A stretch of 64,000 nucleotides of DNA from contig NW_006383038.1 in the NCBI RefSeq assembly GCF_000221225.1, forward strand, positions 2,341,899 to 2,405,898, in the 5' to 3' direction. The DNA is from Thermochaetoides thermophila DSM 1495. Taxonomy: Eukaryota > Ascomycota > Sordariomycetes > Sordariales > Chaetomiaceae. A program made the translations under genes and the position numbers. Shown piece after piece: positions 12,595 to 22,954 of this stretch (position 1 is its first letter; each line of letters opens with the position of its first letter). A model generated the notes under the pieces. That model worked only from the letters and a program-made list of their open reading frames with translations. It ran no database searches and was not told the origin of the DNA.

Positions 12595-13252
12595 GCTGAA
12601 GCGATTCAGGTGTAGGTACCTCTTGATAGTATCAAGGATGTGTTAATCTCAGCTTTTCTGACATCATACTTGCCACAAAAAACGTAAAGAGAAAAGAAAA
12701 GAAGTAGAAGATAAAAGAAATATATATATAAAGAAAAAAAACCCTATGGCTCAAGGATTGCACGGGTAAAGACGCTTCTAGACTTTCTCGTCGACAAAGC
12801 TGAACAACGGCCCAACGGGATGTTAAGGGGAAACGGAATGACAGAGGAAGCACAGGAGAGAACATTGATTGATCTTTGATCAAACAGAGAAATCACTAGA
12901 CCTCATGGTGCCCTGACGTCTGAGAGTCTATCAGGGGACGGAGAAAGAAAAACAACTCTACTCCTATGCATTGCTCATGTCGTCTGGCTTCTTCACTCGA
13001 CATTCATCACGCACATGAGTCGGAATACTAGGTAGTCTGCTCACAAGCAGACAGTCTGCATTGCAGACTTCAGAGTTTCAAACAAAAAACCAATATAAGT
13101 ATTCCGTGACACCACAACAAAACTACAAAATCCTAAGCAAGCTAGGTAGGTAAGTGCCCGTAAACCATCCCTCAACCCTCCCCCCCAACCCCCTTTCCCA
13201 ATAATTACACATCCCCCCCCCATCCTAAATAATTACATTCTCCTCTCCAACC
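12595..13252. other. Intergenic region downstream of NUP188
   Basis: AT-rich near 12,660-12,750 with A runs and a short TA tract, then C-rich near 13,170-13,230. It probably holds the NUP188 3' UTR. I see no gene. Confidence 0.6.
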
Positions 13253-16200
13253 TCACTCTCCCTCCCCCTCCAAACCCCCCTCCAAAACCTCCCTCACCCC
13301 AACCAATAACCCAACCGCCTTCTCCTCCAGTCTATTCTCACACCCCTCTCCCCCATCACCAGCCACACCTACCACGCCCCCCGTGGCAACCATCCCCCTC
13401 CACTCAACCTCCCTCGGCCCCAACGGCACAAGCCTCTCCCTGAGCACTTTCCGCCCCCGCAACCAGTACTCCACGCACTCGAGAACTTTGGCACCATCCC
13501 ATGTGACCTCGGGCACATCCCTCGCGTTCTGCGCCCTGCAAGCCGCCAAGACACGGGTGAGCAGCGCGAGGGAATGGATTTCAGAGATCTCTAGGAGGGA
13601 AATAAACTTCTGCCTAGGGGGGGTCGACGCGAGGGATAGTGTCGGCCTCGAAAATCCAGGCGGCTCGATCCTCTCGACAGAGGATTGTAGCAGGTTAGGG
13701 AACTGGTTGAGCACCCATGCTACCTCAGGTGCGACGGTGCTCCCAAGGGCGGCAAGGATGTTGAGTAACAGTGGCAGGAGACACTTAGCCCAGATGGCAT
13801 AGCACCTTGCGGCACCAGCGTTTTCCGCAAACGGCCCGACATTAGTCCGCCGCATGTAGCCTGCCAGCCGGGCGGCGGCGAGATGGCCGAGGAGGCCGTC
13901 GCAGGCGAGGTGTTCTGCGAGGGCGGGGAGCGCGGAGAGTTCGAGGAGGAAGAGGAGGGCGAGTTCTCCGTAGACGGGGTCGCCTGAGGCAGGGTTTGTG
14001 GCGGAGGTAGAGGTAGAAGAAGAAGCAGGAGAAGGGTTAGCGGGGAGGAGACGGTCAGCCCAGGAGAAGAGGGCGACGGCGACCTGGAAGACGTCGTGGG
14101 CGGCCATGATGTTGAGGACTTGGACTTGGCACTGTTCGATGCCGGGGACGCTGAGGCAAGCTTGGAGGATGGCCGTGATGAGAGCCAGATCTTCGGGCGC
14201 GGTGGTTGTCCCGTCGGTAGCGTTCTGCTGCTGCTCGTGGACCAAGGCAGCCAGAGCCCGGAAGCAACGGGCGACAACACGGTCCAGGATGGTCAGGACC
14301 TGCTGGGTGATGGCGACGTTGCTCTCACCTGGCTTGGCGGTGCCCTGCTTCGCGGCACGGAGGACGACGAAGAGGATCTTGAGCAGGGTACGGAAATAGG
14401 GCAGGTCGTTTGCTCCGAATGGGTTCTCGACGGCGTGGATGGCCGAGGAGACGAGGGCCAGGAGGTGGGTGACGTCGCGCGGGAGCTGGTTAGCGTCGGC
14501 CAGGCGCTGAAGAAGGGTCAGGGCCAGGCCGGCGCGCGCGTGGCCCAGCACGACAAAGATGTTCTCAGGGGGCTGCGAGCGCTGGTTGGCCTCGAGACAC
14601 TGCTCGACGACTTGGAGGACTTGCCGAGCGAAGGCGGCGTTCTCCTTCTTAGGGAGAAGGGAAAGGGTAAGCTCAAGTAGGAGGTACTCCCAGGCGTGGA
14701 ACAGGGACTGTAAAATAACAAAAAACCCCCCCCGGGGCGGGTCAGCAGGTATATTCAAAAAGCGAAAAAAAAAACAAAAAAAGCAAAAAAAAAAGCAAAA
14801 AAAAACAGGAGAGTAGACTTACCACCTGAGCCTCAACCAACGACAAATTCAAATTTGCCGTCTCCATCTCCTTCCTAAACCCGCTCTGCTTTACCCCTCC
14901 CCAGCCAGCATCAAAGCCCAGCATCTGCTCCGCCACTTCAAGAGCATAGTAATACCCTTTACCAAGCTCCCTCGGCAACCACATAGTCCGCTTAAAATCA
15001 TCCACCTCCACGCCGGGGAATCTCTTCGCGAAATTCCTCGCGAAATTCCCATGCAAGCTGGCGTTATATCCCCAAACCATAACCCCCTCCCTGAGGAAAT
15101 AATCCAAGTCGGCGACCAACTCCCCCGCAAACTTCTCCGCCTGCCTCATCTGCCGCATATGATACAGCTGCATGGCGAAAGTCTCAGCAACATATGCCGC
15201 AATCCTAGCCTGGAACGCCGCCGCAGCAGCGCCGTCCGTCTTCATGACCATCCCCGGAGCCTTCAACCCCCTCACGTAACCCCTCAACGCATCCACCACC
15301 TCCTTCTCCTTCCGCACAGCGAAGATGGTCCAAGGCCAATAATTCTGCGCCGATACGACAAAATCCATCACCGCGACGGCTTCCTGGACATCCAGACTCT
15401 TCACCTCCCTCAACCTCTCCATCGCAGCGGCCAACACCGATCCCTCCCCAACCTTCCTCTCAATCTTTTGTTCCCCCCCCCCTTTCAGCGCCTCGCGCGG
15501 CGTCCTGCCCGTCAACAAACACCCAGCCATCCACTGCTGCCTGTTCCTTATCACCGCCGCAAAGAACCGCCACGTCACCACCGCGTGCTCGACCCTCCCA
15601 AACGGCTTGTCAATACCTTCCACAAGCGAAATAAACGACCTCGCCGCGTGCGAACCCAAGTACCCCAGCAAACTAGGCGGCTCGCCCGATCCGTTGGCGG
15701 CGCGTCCCGCGACCTCGACCAGCGCACGCAAGAGTTCTAGTACAGGAGCGCGGTACACCGCGTTCGCGGCAGGTAGGCGCGCCAGCAGGCAGGCGGACTG
15801 GAAGAGGTGTGTCTGCAGCGGGATGTGAGTTTGGCCCAGGAAGTCGGCGGCCCTGAGTAGAGAGGTACAGAATGCCAGGACGGAGGTAACCCTCTCTGCT
15901 AAGATGCGCGACTGGCCGGGGTAGAGCGTTGCGCGGGGGGTGATGAGCGCGACTAGAAGCGTCCCCAAGAGGGGCTGGAAACGCAGGGAGGAGGCCGAGG
16001 GGGGCGGGGTGAGGAAGGAGGAGATGATGTGGGCCGCAGCGGGGGAGAGGGTCGATGTTAGGTGGGAAGAGAGGGTGTGGGCGTGGACAACGAGCTTGTG
16101 CATGAGCCCAACAACGTCCCTCACTAGAATGCTGCGGTCGAGTTCGGAGCGGAAGCGCCAGGTGGTGGTGCTCTCGTAGACGTCGAGCGCGGCCTGGGCG

Positions 16201-18944
16201 ATGGCGAGGGCGACGCGGGAGAGGATCTTCTCGGACGTGCCGAGCCACGGGTTTTCAACCGCGCTGCGGACGCTGACGAGGGCGGTTGAGCCTGCACGAC
16301 GCTGGACCGCGCTGCAGGCAGCTGAGTCGATGAGGGCGGCGAAGAGCTTGACCGCGGAAGAGAGCAGGTCGAACCGCTCGGCGTACATGTCCAGACTGCC
16401 CGTAATGCGCGACAGCCGGCCAGGGCGTGCGTCGCCGGCTATAAGAGCGCACCGCGACATGTAGGCCCAGACGCGACCAGGGCAGACGGCGAGGGCAGCA
16501 TGAAGGAACTGTAAGCACGACGCCAGCACAGCAATCTGCGGGCCGTCCAGCTCCAGCAATTCCTTCTCGACCAACCCGTCAATCGTGTCGCTAATAACGG
16601 TAAGAATATCCTTGTTATGCGGCAGCAGACGGCTCGCCTCCTTAAGGAACTTGAGCGGTGCCTCCGGGTCGCCGCCCTTGGCCGTGCTCTTGAGACTCTC
16701 GGCCCTCAGAACGGTAGCAAGCATGGCGACGGCCTCGGCCTGCTCGTCGACGTCGAGCGGCGCCATGCCGCTGTCGCAGATCTCCTCGGCTGCCTTGACC
16801 TCGAGCCGCTTTCCCAGCAGCGCGAGGGCCGAGTGCTCAAACTCAAGACGAGCAGTGCGTCCGACGTCGGTCACGAAGCGGCCCAGCGTGCCCTCGGGGA
16901 TGATGAAGCGCTCCTCGGCGGCCAGATGACGCGGCCGGGCAGGGGACGCCGAGCCAAACAGGTCGACGTCGCGCGTCAGGCGGAAGGAGTTGGTATTCTC
17001 GTCCTCAAAGCACAGCTCGTAGGAACGGTCCCAGGCCGGATTCCAGTCGACGGTCAGCGTCGGCGTACGCCAAAGCCAGCCGGTCACGACATCGGCCTTG
17101 TCCTTGTTGGTGATGAGTGCGGCAGCCAGGACGCGGCAGAGCACAGAAAAGGGGTTGAACTCGTAGGGGAAGCGGTTGATAGCTTGCATGGTGAACTGCG
17201 TAAAGAGCGTCTCGTCGTCCAGCATGTCAGTGTAGACCTGGTTCAGTGACGAGGCGCTCAGGGCGTCCGTGACGTCCCAGTACTGGCGGCCGGTGGCCAG
17301 GATGGCGAGCAGGCTAAACACGGGCTCATCCTGGTAGGGGATGAGGTACGCGCTGCGCTTGAGCAGGTCCTGGAAGACCAGACGGGCGCGGGCACCAACC
17401 GCCGGCCGGAAGGCGGCCTCGTGTGTAGTCCCTAAGCACAGGGCCATCTCAGACATGACCTGGTAGACCTGGCCACGGGACGTCGCCAGCATGGCTATCT
17501 GCTCGACGGGCGCGATGTCGTTATCGAGCCTCTGCTCGCGCAGGAAGTCGTCGTAGGGCGACGCCTCGAGCGAGACGATGCTGCCAGCCGAGTTGCGACG
17601 TCGCCTGTTAGGTGTCGATGCCGAAGGCTGGAACTCGAGCTCGAAGCCGGCCTGCGCGCGCTGGTTAACGAGCAGGTCGCGGCGCTCGGCGCGCTCCTGG
17701 TAGCCTAGGTGCATCTGGTGCACGATCAGCGACCAGGCGAACGCCACAGGCAGGGATGCTGCGACGCCGCTGTTGACGGCGTTGGTCACGGCCGTGTGGA
17801 TCTTGTTGAGGGTTTGTGACGACAGCAGATAGGGCTCCTCGCCGTCGGGGTAGTCGAAGTCGTGCAGGAACTGGATCGTCCTGTCGATGTTGAGCATTTT
17901 CAGGCAGATCGCCGACACCAAGCTCCTCGCTGGCATGGCCAGGTCGGCCACGACCTCAAAGCCCAGGATCGACTCAAGGAACAAGCTCGAGTTCATCAGC
18001 TCAAACCACTCGCTAAGCAGCTCATGCGGCGCAAAGTAGGGCGTGTCGAGATCAAGAGCCTGGAAGGCGATCGACAGCGAATGGACGGCCTCCGTGATGG
18101 CAGTGCGCAGCCAGTCGAGCTCAAAGGCCTCCGTCTTGAACGACTCTCCCAGCTTCGCAGGCAGCGCCTGGGCGCGCGCAATGCAGTCCTCCACCAGGTT
18201 CATGTAGGTCGGCGCCATGGTCAACAGTTTGCTGCGGTCGGGCACGTCGAGATCTTCGTCAAACGCGAAGGCATCTTTGAGCAAGGCACGGCGAAGCGAA
18301 TCGAGGTCCTTATGCTGGCCGGGCGCCGAGTGCAGCAGGAACGTAACCAGCGCATCGACCGCCGCCGTGAACGACCTCCTCTCCGACAGGTAGGTAGCCA
18401 AGATGCGCTCGCGACGGCGCGCCTCGGTCTCAAAGTCACACCACATCGTCTCGGCGTCGACAGCGCTAGCAGGATTTAGCAAAGACAGGATAGATGAGGC
18501 ATGGGCGTCGCCGACACCAGCAGCCTCCTGGATGTTGGCCACATCCTGCGTGCTCAGCGGCAGGACCAGATGGCTGTGGGCGCGCGTCTGGTACTCGATC
18601 AGCACGATGCGCAGGGCGGCCACCTGGTTGATGGCCACGGCGTCGGCCAGCCACAGCGCGTCCTTCTTGATGGTGTCGACGCCCGGCGCGACGGTCTGGA
18701 TGCTCGACGTCTTAGTCTCGAATTCCTGCTTCAGGTCCTTGGGCTCGAATACGCGCGCCGGATGCTTCAGCAGCTCGTGAACGAAGCCGTCGCGCAGAAA
18801 GGTCGACAGTGCTGGGCTCGTCAGCCGGGCGAGGTCGGCGTCTTCGAGCGCGCTGGCCACGAGCCGCCACGACAGGATCACTGTCCGGCCCGTCAGGCAG
18901 TCCTCGAGGGGCGGCAGGTATGTTCTGTCGGTCAGGGTCGCCAT
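13253..18944 (-). CDS. NUP188: Nucleoporin Nup188 (inner ring of the nuclear pore)
   Basis: Nup188 is a large alpha-solenoid scaffold nucleoporin of the inner ring, binding Nic96/Nup93 and Nup145N-type linkers. The N-terminus MATLTDRTYLPPLEDCL and the following LSWRLVASALEDAD match my recollection of filamentous-fungal Nup188 and differ from Nup192/Nup205. Exon 1 runs 18944-14823. A 115-nt intron (donor GTAAGT, acceptor TTTTACAG) covers 14822-14708. Exon 2 is 14707-13253. The junction reads VEAQV then SLFHAWEYLL. The spliced product is 1858 residues, nearly all helical, with a phospho-rich loop near SASTPNRRRRNSAG. It lies head to head with trpC across ~1 kb. The alternative, a Nup192 paralogue, is less likely from the N-terminus and length. 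Confidence 0.87.
14708..14822 (-). other. Intron of NUP188
   Basis: Read on the minus strand, GTAAGT opens the intron and TTTTACAG closes it. It carries a long A/C-rich (T/G on the sense strand) low-complexity core. Splicing is phase 0 and joins the two long frames. Confidence 0.9.
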
Positions 18945-19324
18945 GACATCGTGCGGGAGGAGAAGCGAGGGGAGTGAGGTGGGGGGGGAGAGGTCGAGAT
19001 GTTGATGTTTTCTTATTTTGTTGTTTGCGTCGTCTTTTTTTTTTTTCGCCTATTTTTTTTTCCCTTATTGTCGTCGTCCGATCGTCAAGGTCGTGCAATT
19101 ATCGAATCTTGCTGCAAAGCTGAGCTAGTGAGGGGTATTGCAGCTCGTCCCTGCAGCAATTGAATTTTGCGGATTTTTTTTTTTTGTGATGCCGGCGCGT
19201 CGACGCGGTGCCGGGCTGACAGCTTGATAGCGATGTTTCGCGATGTTGAATGTCCGACCTCTCTATTCTGTTGCCAGGGAGCCCGCTTTTTTCTGGCTGG
19301 TCCCCCCCCCCCCCCTTGGCTCTC

Positions 19325-19415
19325 TTATCGATAGCTTGGCATTGATAAGAGGACCTGCAACTCCTTATCGATAACAGCTCCTTTGTCAGGTTGTCGATTT
19401 ATCGATAACAGCTCC
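19325..19415. promoter_or_regulatory. Cluster of TTATCGATA motifs with an exact 17-bp direct repeat
   Basis: TTATCGATA occurs at 19325-19333. TTATCGATAACAGCTCC occurs twice without mismatch, at 19365-19381 and 19399-19415, 34 bp apart start to start. The core TATCGATA is palindromic and overlaps GATA-type sites. Its place between two divergent genes suggests a transcription factor cluster. The factor is unknown to me. Confidence 0.5.
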
Positions 19416-19694
19416 GGCCGATCAGCGTCAGCGGACCCTGATCTCGGCCAGTGATGCCCCTCCATTGCCCCTCTGTGGGAGGACAAGTGAGTGCCGAGCG
19501 CATCAAAGAGCCTCCGTCTCACTCATAGTCGGCAAGCCATTGCAGGGTCGTCAACGCCGTCTACTCTCTGTAGGTGTGTCATTCCATTCCTGTGTCTCGG
19601 AGGACATCGTCCGAATTTTGGTGTATTTTTTTTGGTCCACTTATCGGGTCCCTGGCGCTCCTTATCAGTAATACTTGGGTTAACTCACCTCTAC

Positions 19695-19701
19695 TGACTC
19701 A
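19695..19701 (+). promoter_or_regulatory. CPC1/Gcn4-type cross-pathway control box (TGACTCA)
   Basis: A perfect TGACTCA palindrome sits 237 bp upstream of the trpC ATG. In filamentous fungi this box is bound by CPC1/CpcA, the Gcn4 orthologue, and drives amino-acid biosynthetic genes on amino-acid starvation. Presence is seen; function is inferred from context. Confidence 0.65.
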
Positions 19702-19937
19702 TCACAGCCCATCGACGGTGACATCGGGCTCGGCCATCAAGCCTACTGGCCGTCGCGCCTAGGTAGTCAATTGCTATCATCAAGTCTTAAATCGGCTAGC
19801 CAGGCTGCTGTTGTGACAGTTTGGGACTACCAACGAGATTGACTGTTCCCCCCGTCACCAACCTCATCGTCGAGCTCCGAACTCGGCATCACCTAACCAG
19901 CACTCTCATTAACCTACCAAACCACACACCGAACACT

Positions 19938-22265
19938 ATGGCCGCCCCCCTCGTCGACTACTCTCGCGACGCGAACCCGTCGCCGCTGGTTCCAACAGCG
20001 TCGAACCTAATCCTCATCGACAACTACGACTCCTTCACCTGGAACGTCTACCAGTACCTCGTGCTCGAGGGTGCCAAGGTGACCGTCTTCCGCAATGACA
20101 AGATCACCCTCGATGAGCTCATCGCCAAGAAGCCGACTCAGCTGGTCATCAGTCCGGGCCCCGGCCACCCGAAAACCGACTCGGGCATCAGCCGCGACGC
20201 CATCCGGCACTTCGCCGGCAAGATCCCCATCTTCGGCGTGTGCATGGGCCAGCAATGCATCATTGATCTCTATGGCGGCGATGTGAGCTATGCAGGCGAG
20301 ATCCTGCACGGCAAGACGTCGCCCTTGACACACGATGGCCGCGGCGTGTATGCCGGCCTAGAGCAGGGCCTGCCGGTGACGCGGTACCACTCGCTGGCCG
20401 GCACGCACGTCACGCTGCCCGAGTGTCTCGAGGTGACGTCGTGGATCGCCAAAGAGGATGGCTCGAAGGGCGTGATCATGGGAGTCCGCCACAAGGAGTA
20501 CACCATCGAGGGCGTCCAGTTCCATCCCGAGAGTATCTTGTCTGCCGAGGGCCGCACCATGCTGCGCAACTTCCTGCACATGCAGGGCGGCACCTGGGCC
20601 GAAAACGAGCGTCTGCAGAAGCAGAAAGCCGCTCCTAAACCTGCTCCCTCTGCTGGTAGCGGCTCGAGTAACATCCTCCAGCGTATCTACGCTGCCCGTC
20701 GGACCGCTGTCTCCGCTCAAAAACAACTCCCCTCTCAGCGCCCTTCTGACCTGCAAGCCGCCTACCGCCTGGGCCTGGCCCCTCCCCAGATCTCCTTCCC
20801 CGACCGCCTGCGCCAGTCGCCCTTCCCGGTGTCGCTCATGGCCGAGATCAAGCGGGCTTCGCCCTCAAAGGGCGTCTTTGCCCTGGATATTGATGCCCCC
20901 AGCCAGGCGAGGAAGTATGCCCTGGCCGGTGCGAGTGTCATCTCCGTGCTGACCGAGCCCGAGTGGTTCAAGGGCAGTATTGAGGATCTGAGAGCTGTGC
21001 GCCGCGTGCTGGATGGCATGCCGAACCGGCCGGCTGTGTTGCGGAAAGAGTTCGTGTTTGACGAGTACCAGATCTTGGAAGCCCGTCTGGCGGGCGCGGA
21101 CACCGTGCTGCTGATTGTCAAGATGCTTGAGCCAGAGCTGTTGAAAAGATTATATGACTACTCCCTGTCTCTGGGCATGGAGCCGCTGGTGGAGGTGCAA
21201 AACGCGGAGGAAATGACCGTCGCCATCAACCTCGGCGCCAAGGTTATCGGTGTCAACAACCGCAACCTCGAAAACTTTGAGGTCGACCTTGGCACCACAG
21301 GCCGCCTGCGCAGCATGGTCCCCGAAGGAACAATCCTTTGCGCCCTGAGCGGGATTAACTCGCACCAAGACGTGCTGGATTGCAAGCACGACGGTGTGAA
21401 TGCCGTGCTGGTCGGCGAAGCGATCATGCGGGCCCCCGACGCGTCGACCTTCATCCGCGATCTGTGTGCCGGCCCCGAGCAGGACGATGCCCAGCAGAAA
21501 CAGGAGTCCGCCCCCCCGCTGCTAGTCAAGATCTGTGGTACCCGCTCCGCAGCCGCCGCCACCGAAGCCATCCGCGCCGGCGCAGACCTCGTCGGCATGA
21601 TCCTCGTGCCCGGCACCAAACGGTGCGTCTCGCATGACACGGCACTGGCCATCTCCGCGGCGGTACACAGCGCTAGGCTCGCTCGCAGCCCACCCGTCGC
21701 CCCGAACCCCAGTAGCGAAGGCTCGAAGCAGACGCAGGCTCAAGACTGGTTCACCCACACCGCAGCCACGCTGCGAGAGATGGTCAAAACTAGAGGACCC
21801 CTCCTAGTAGGCGTCTTCATGAATCAACCCCTCTCCGACATCCTAACCGCCGTGCGCGTGTACGATCTTGATATTGTCCAACTCCATGGCAATGAGCCGC
21901 TTGAATGGGCTCGCCTCATCCCCGTCCCCGTCATCCGTAAGTTTACCCCCTCCAAAGACTCCTCACAAACCGATCTGCTCCGCGTAAGAGGGTACCACGT
22001 CCTGCCACTGCTCGACTCGGGCGCTGGATCGGGCAGGTTGCTTGATCTTGATGGGGTCAGACAGGTTCTGCGGGAGGAGGAGGGCGTGCAGATTATGTTG
22101 GCGGGGGGGCTGGATGAGGGGAATGTGGCTGAGGTGGTGAGAGGGTTGGGGGAGTTAGGGACGAGGGTTGTGGCTGTGGATGTGAGTAGTGGGGTTGAGG
22201 TTGGGGGTGAACAGAGTGTGGAGAGGGTGAGGGAGTTTATTAAGGCTGCTAAGGGGATTAGGTAA
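19938..22265 (+). CDS. trpC: Trifunctional tryptophan biosynthesis protein TrpC (GATase / IGPS / PRAI)
   Basis: A single 775-residue frame combines three activities. Residues ~20-225 are the glutamine amidotransferase of anthranilate synthase, with the nucleophile Cys102 in GVCMGQQC and the QFHPES motif. Residues ~255-515 are indole-3-glycerol phosphate synthase, with EIKRASPSKG near residue 303. Residues ~528-775 are phosphoribosylanthranilate isomerase, with LVKICGTRSA near residue 530 and LHGNEPLEW. With a separate TrpE-type subunit it makes anthranilate, then isomerises PRA and forms indole-glycerol phosphate. No intron. The ATG at 19938 is the first in frame and precedes the conserved LILIDNYDSFTWN by ~25 residues. 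A TGACTCA box lies upstream. Confidence 0.97.
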   Translation: MAAPLVDYSRDANPSPLVPTASNLILIDNYDSFTWNVYQYLVLEGAKVTVFRNDKITLDELIAKKPTQLVISPGPGHPKTDSGISRDAIRHFAGKIPIFGVCMGQQCIIDLYGGDVSYAGEILHGKTSPLTHDGRGVYAGLEQGLPVTRYHSLAGTHVTLPECLEVTSWIAKEDGSKGVIMGVRHKEYTIEGVQFHPESILSAEGRTMLRNFLHMQGGTWAENERLQKQKAAPKPAPSAGSGSSNILQRIYAARRTAVSAQKQLPSQRPSDLQAAYRLGLAPPQISFPDRLRQSPFPVSLMAEIKRASPSKGVFALDIDAPSQARKYALAGASVISVLTEPEWFKGSIEDLRAVRRVLDGMPNRPAVLRKEFVFDEYQILEARLAGADTVLLIVKMLEPELLKRLYDYSLSLGMEPLVEVQNAEEMTVAINLGAKVIGVNNRNLENFEVDLGTTGRLRSMVPEGTILCALSGINSHQDVLDCKHDGVNAVLVGEAIMRAPDASTFIRDLCAGPEQDDAQQKQESAPPLLVKICGTRSAAAATEAIRAGADLVGMILVPGTKRCVSHDTALAISAAVHSARLARSPPVAPNPSSEGSKQTQAQDWFTHTAATLREMVKTRGPLLVGVFMNQPLSDILTAVRVYDLDIVQLHGNEPLEWARLIPVPVIRKFTPSKDSSQTDLLRVRGYHVLPLLDSGAGSGRLLDLDGVRQVLREEEGVQIMLAGGLDEGNVAEVVRGLGELGTRVVAVDVSSGVEVGGEQSVERVREFIKAAKGIR

Positions 22266-22954
22266 AAGGGGCGCGCGCGCGGGGCGGGGGGGGGGGGGGG
22301 AAAAAGGAGGGAGAAGAGGAGGGGGAGCAAGAGATAAAATGGCGATGAGGGAGGACGGTTTCTCAGCTATGTACCTGTCTTGAAGGCTCCAATTAAATCT
22401 TGGTTGGTCAAACGTGATCTTGTATGGTCGATTGAACTGTAATGATGTACTTGTGTTGGAGATAAGTTGGAGTTAACTCGAGTGTGATATGGGTTATGGA
22501 CCTCCGGGTTTGTTAGGCCAGCGTTGTTTTTAGTTGTGCTGTGTGATGAGGCCTGGCCGGTGTTACCTCTCACCTGTGTCTAACATTATTTTCCTTCCTT
22601 AGTCCCGGGCACTTGGATGTCCAAAACTACTTCTCCCAATCTTTTCATTCCTCACCAAGCCCTTTATGCTTCTGCCAATCTCTCTCCTCTGTTCCTCTTG
22701 ATTTCTTCCTTATCATCATGATTTCAAATCTTTCAGATCCTCCATTCCGTTTCTCTCCCCAAACACGACAACATCTTTACTCCTATCTCTTTCCTCCCCC
22801 CTTTTATCATCATTCCACAGTTTCTCGCTCAGAATACATACACCCATAAATTTTTATCCAACCCTCCATCTCCTCGAAGCACACTCCTCTACTCATCCTT
22901 GCGCCAAACGCAATTCAACGAAAGACAACCACCTACCACCACCCACTACCATCT
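22266..22954. other. Intergenic region trpC to BRCT-WGR gene
   Basis: Starts with a G-rich tract (around 22276-22300) just after the trpC stop, followed by C/T-rich sequence typical of a fungal promoter near 22600-22930. I see no gene. Confidence 0.6.

Larger units (their letters stand above)
18945..19937. other. Shared divergent upstream region of NUP188 and trpC
   Basis: This ~1 kb stretch separates the two divergent starts. It holds poly-T and poly-C tracts, three TTATCGATA-type motifs (19325-19415) and a TGACTCA box (19695-19701). No coding frame is supported. The frame that opens 39 codons upstream of the trpC ATG begins with TTG and is leader sequence. Confidence 0.7.

Noticed and set aside
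14096..18977. Several plus-strand frames of 100-230 codons opposite NUP188
   Set aside because: They are shadows of a GC-rich real gene; they lack family motifs and the opposite strand has a complete conserved protein.
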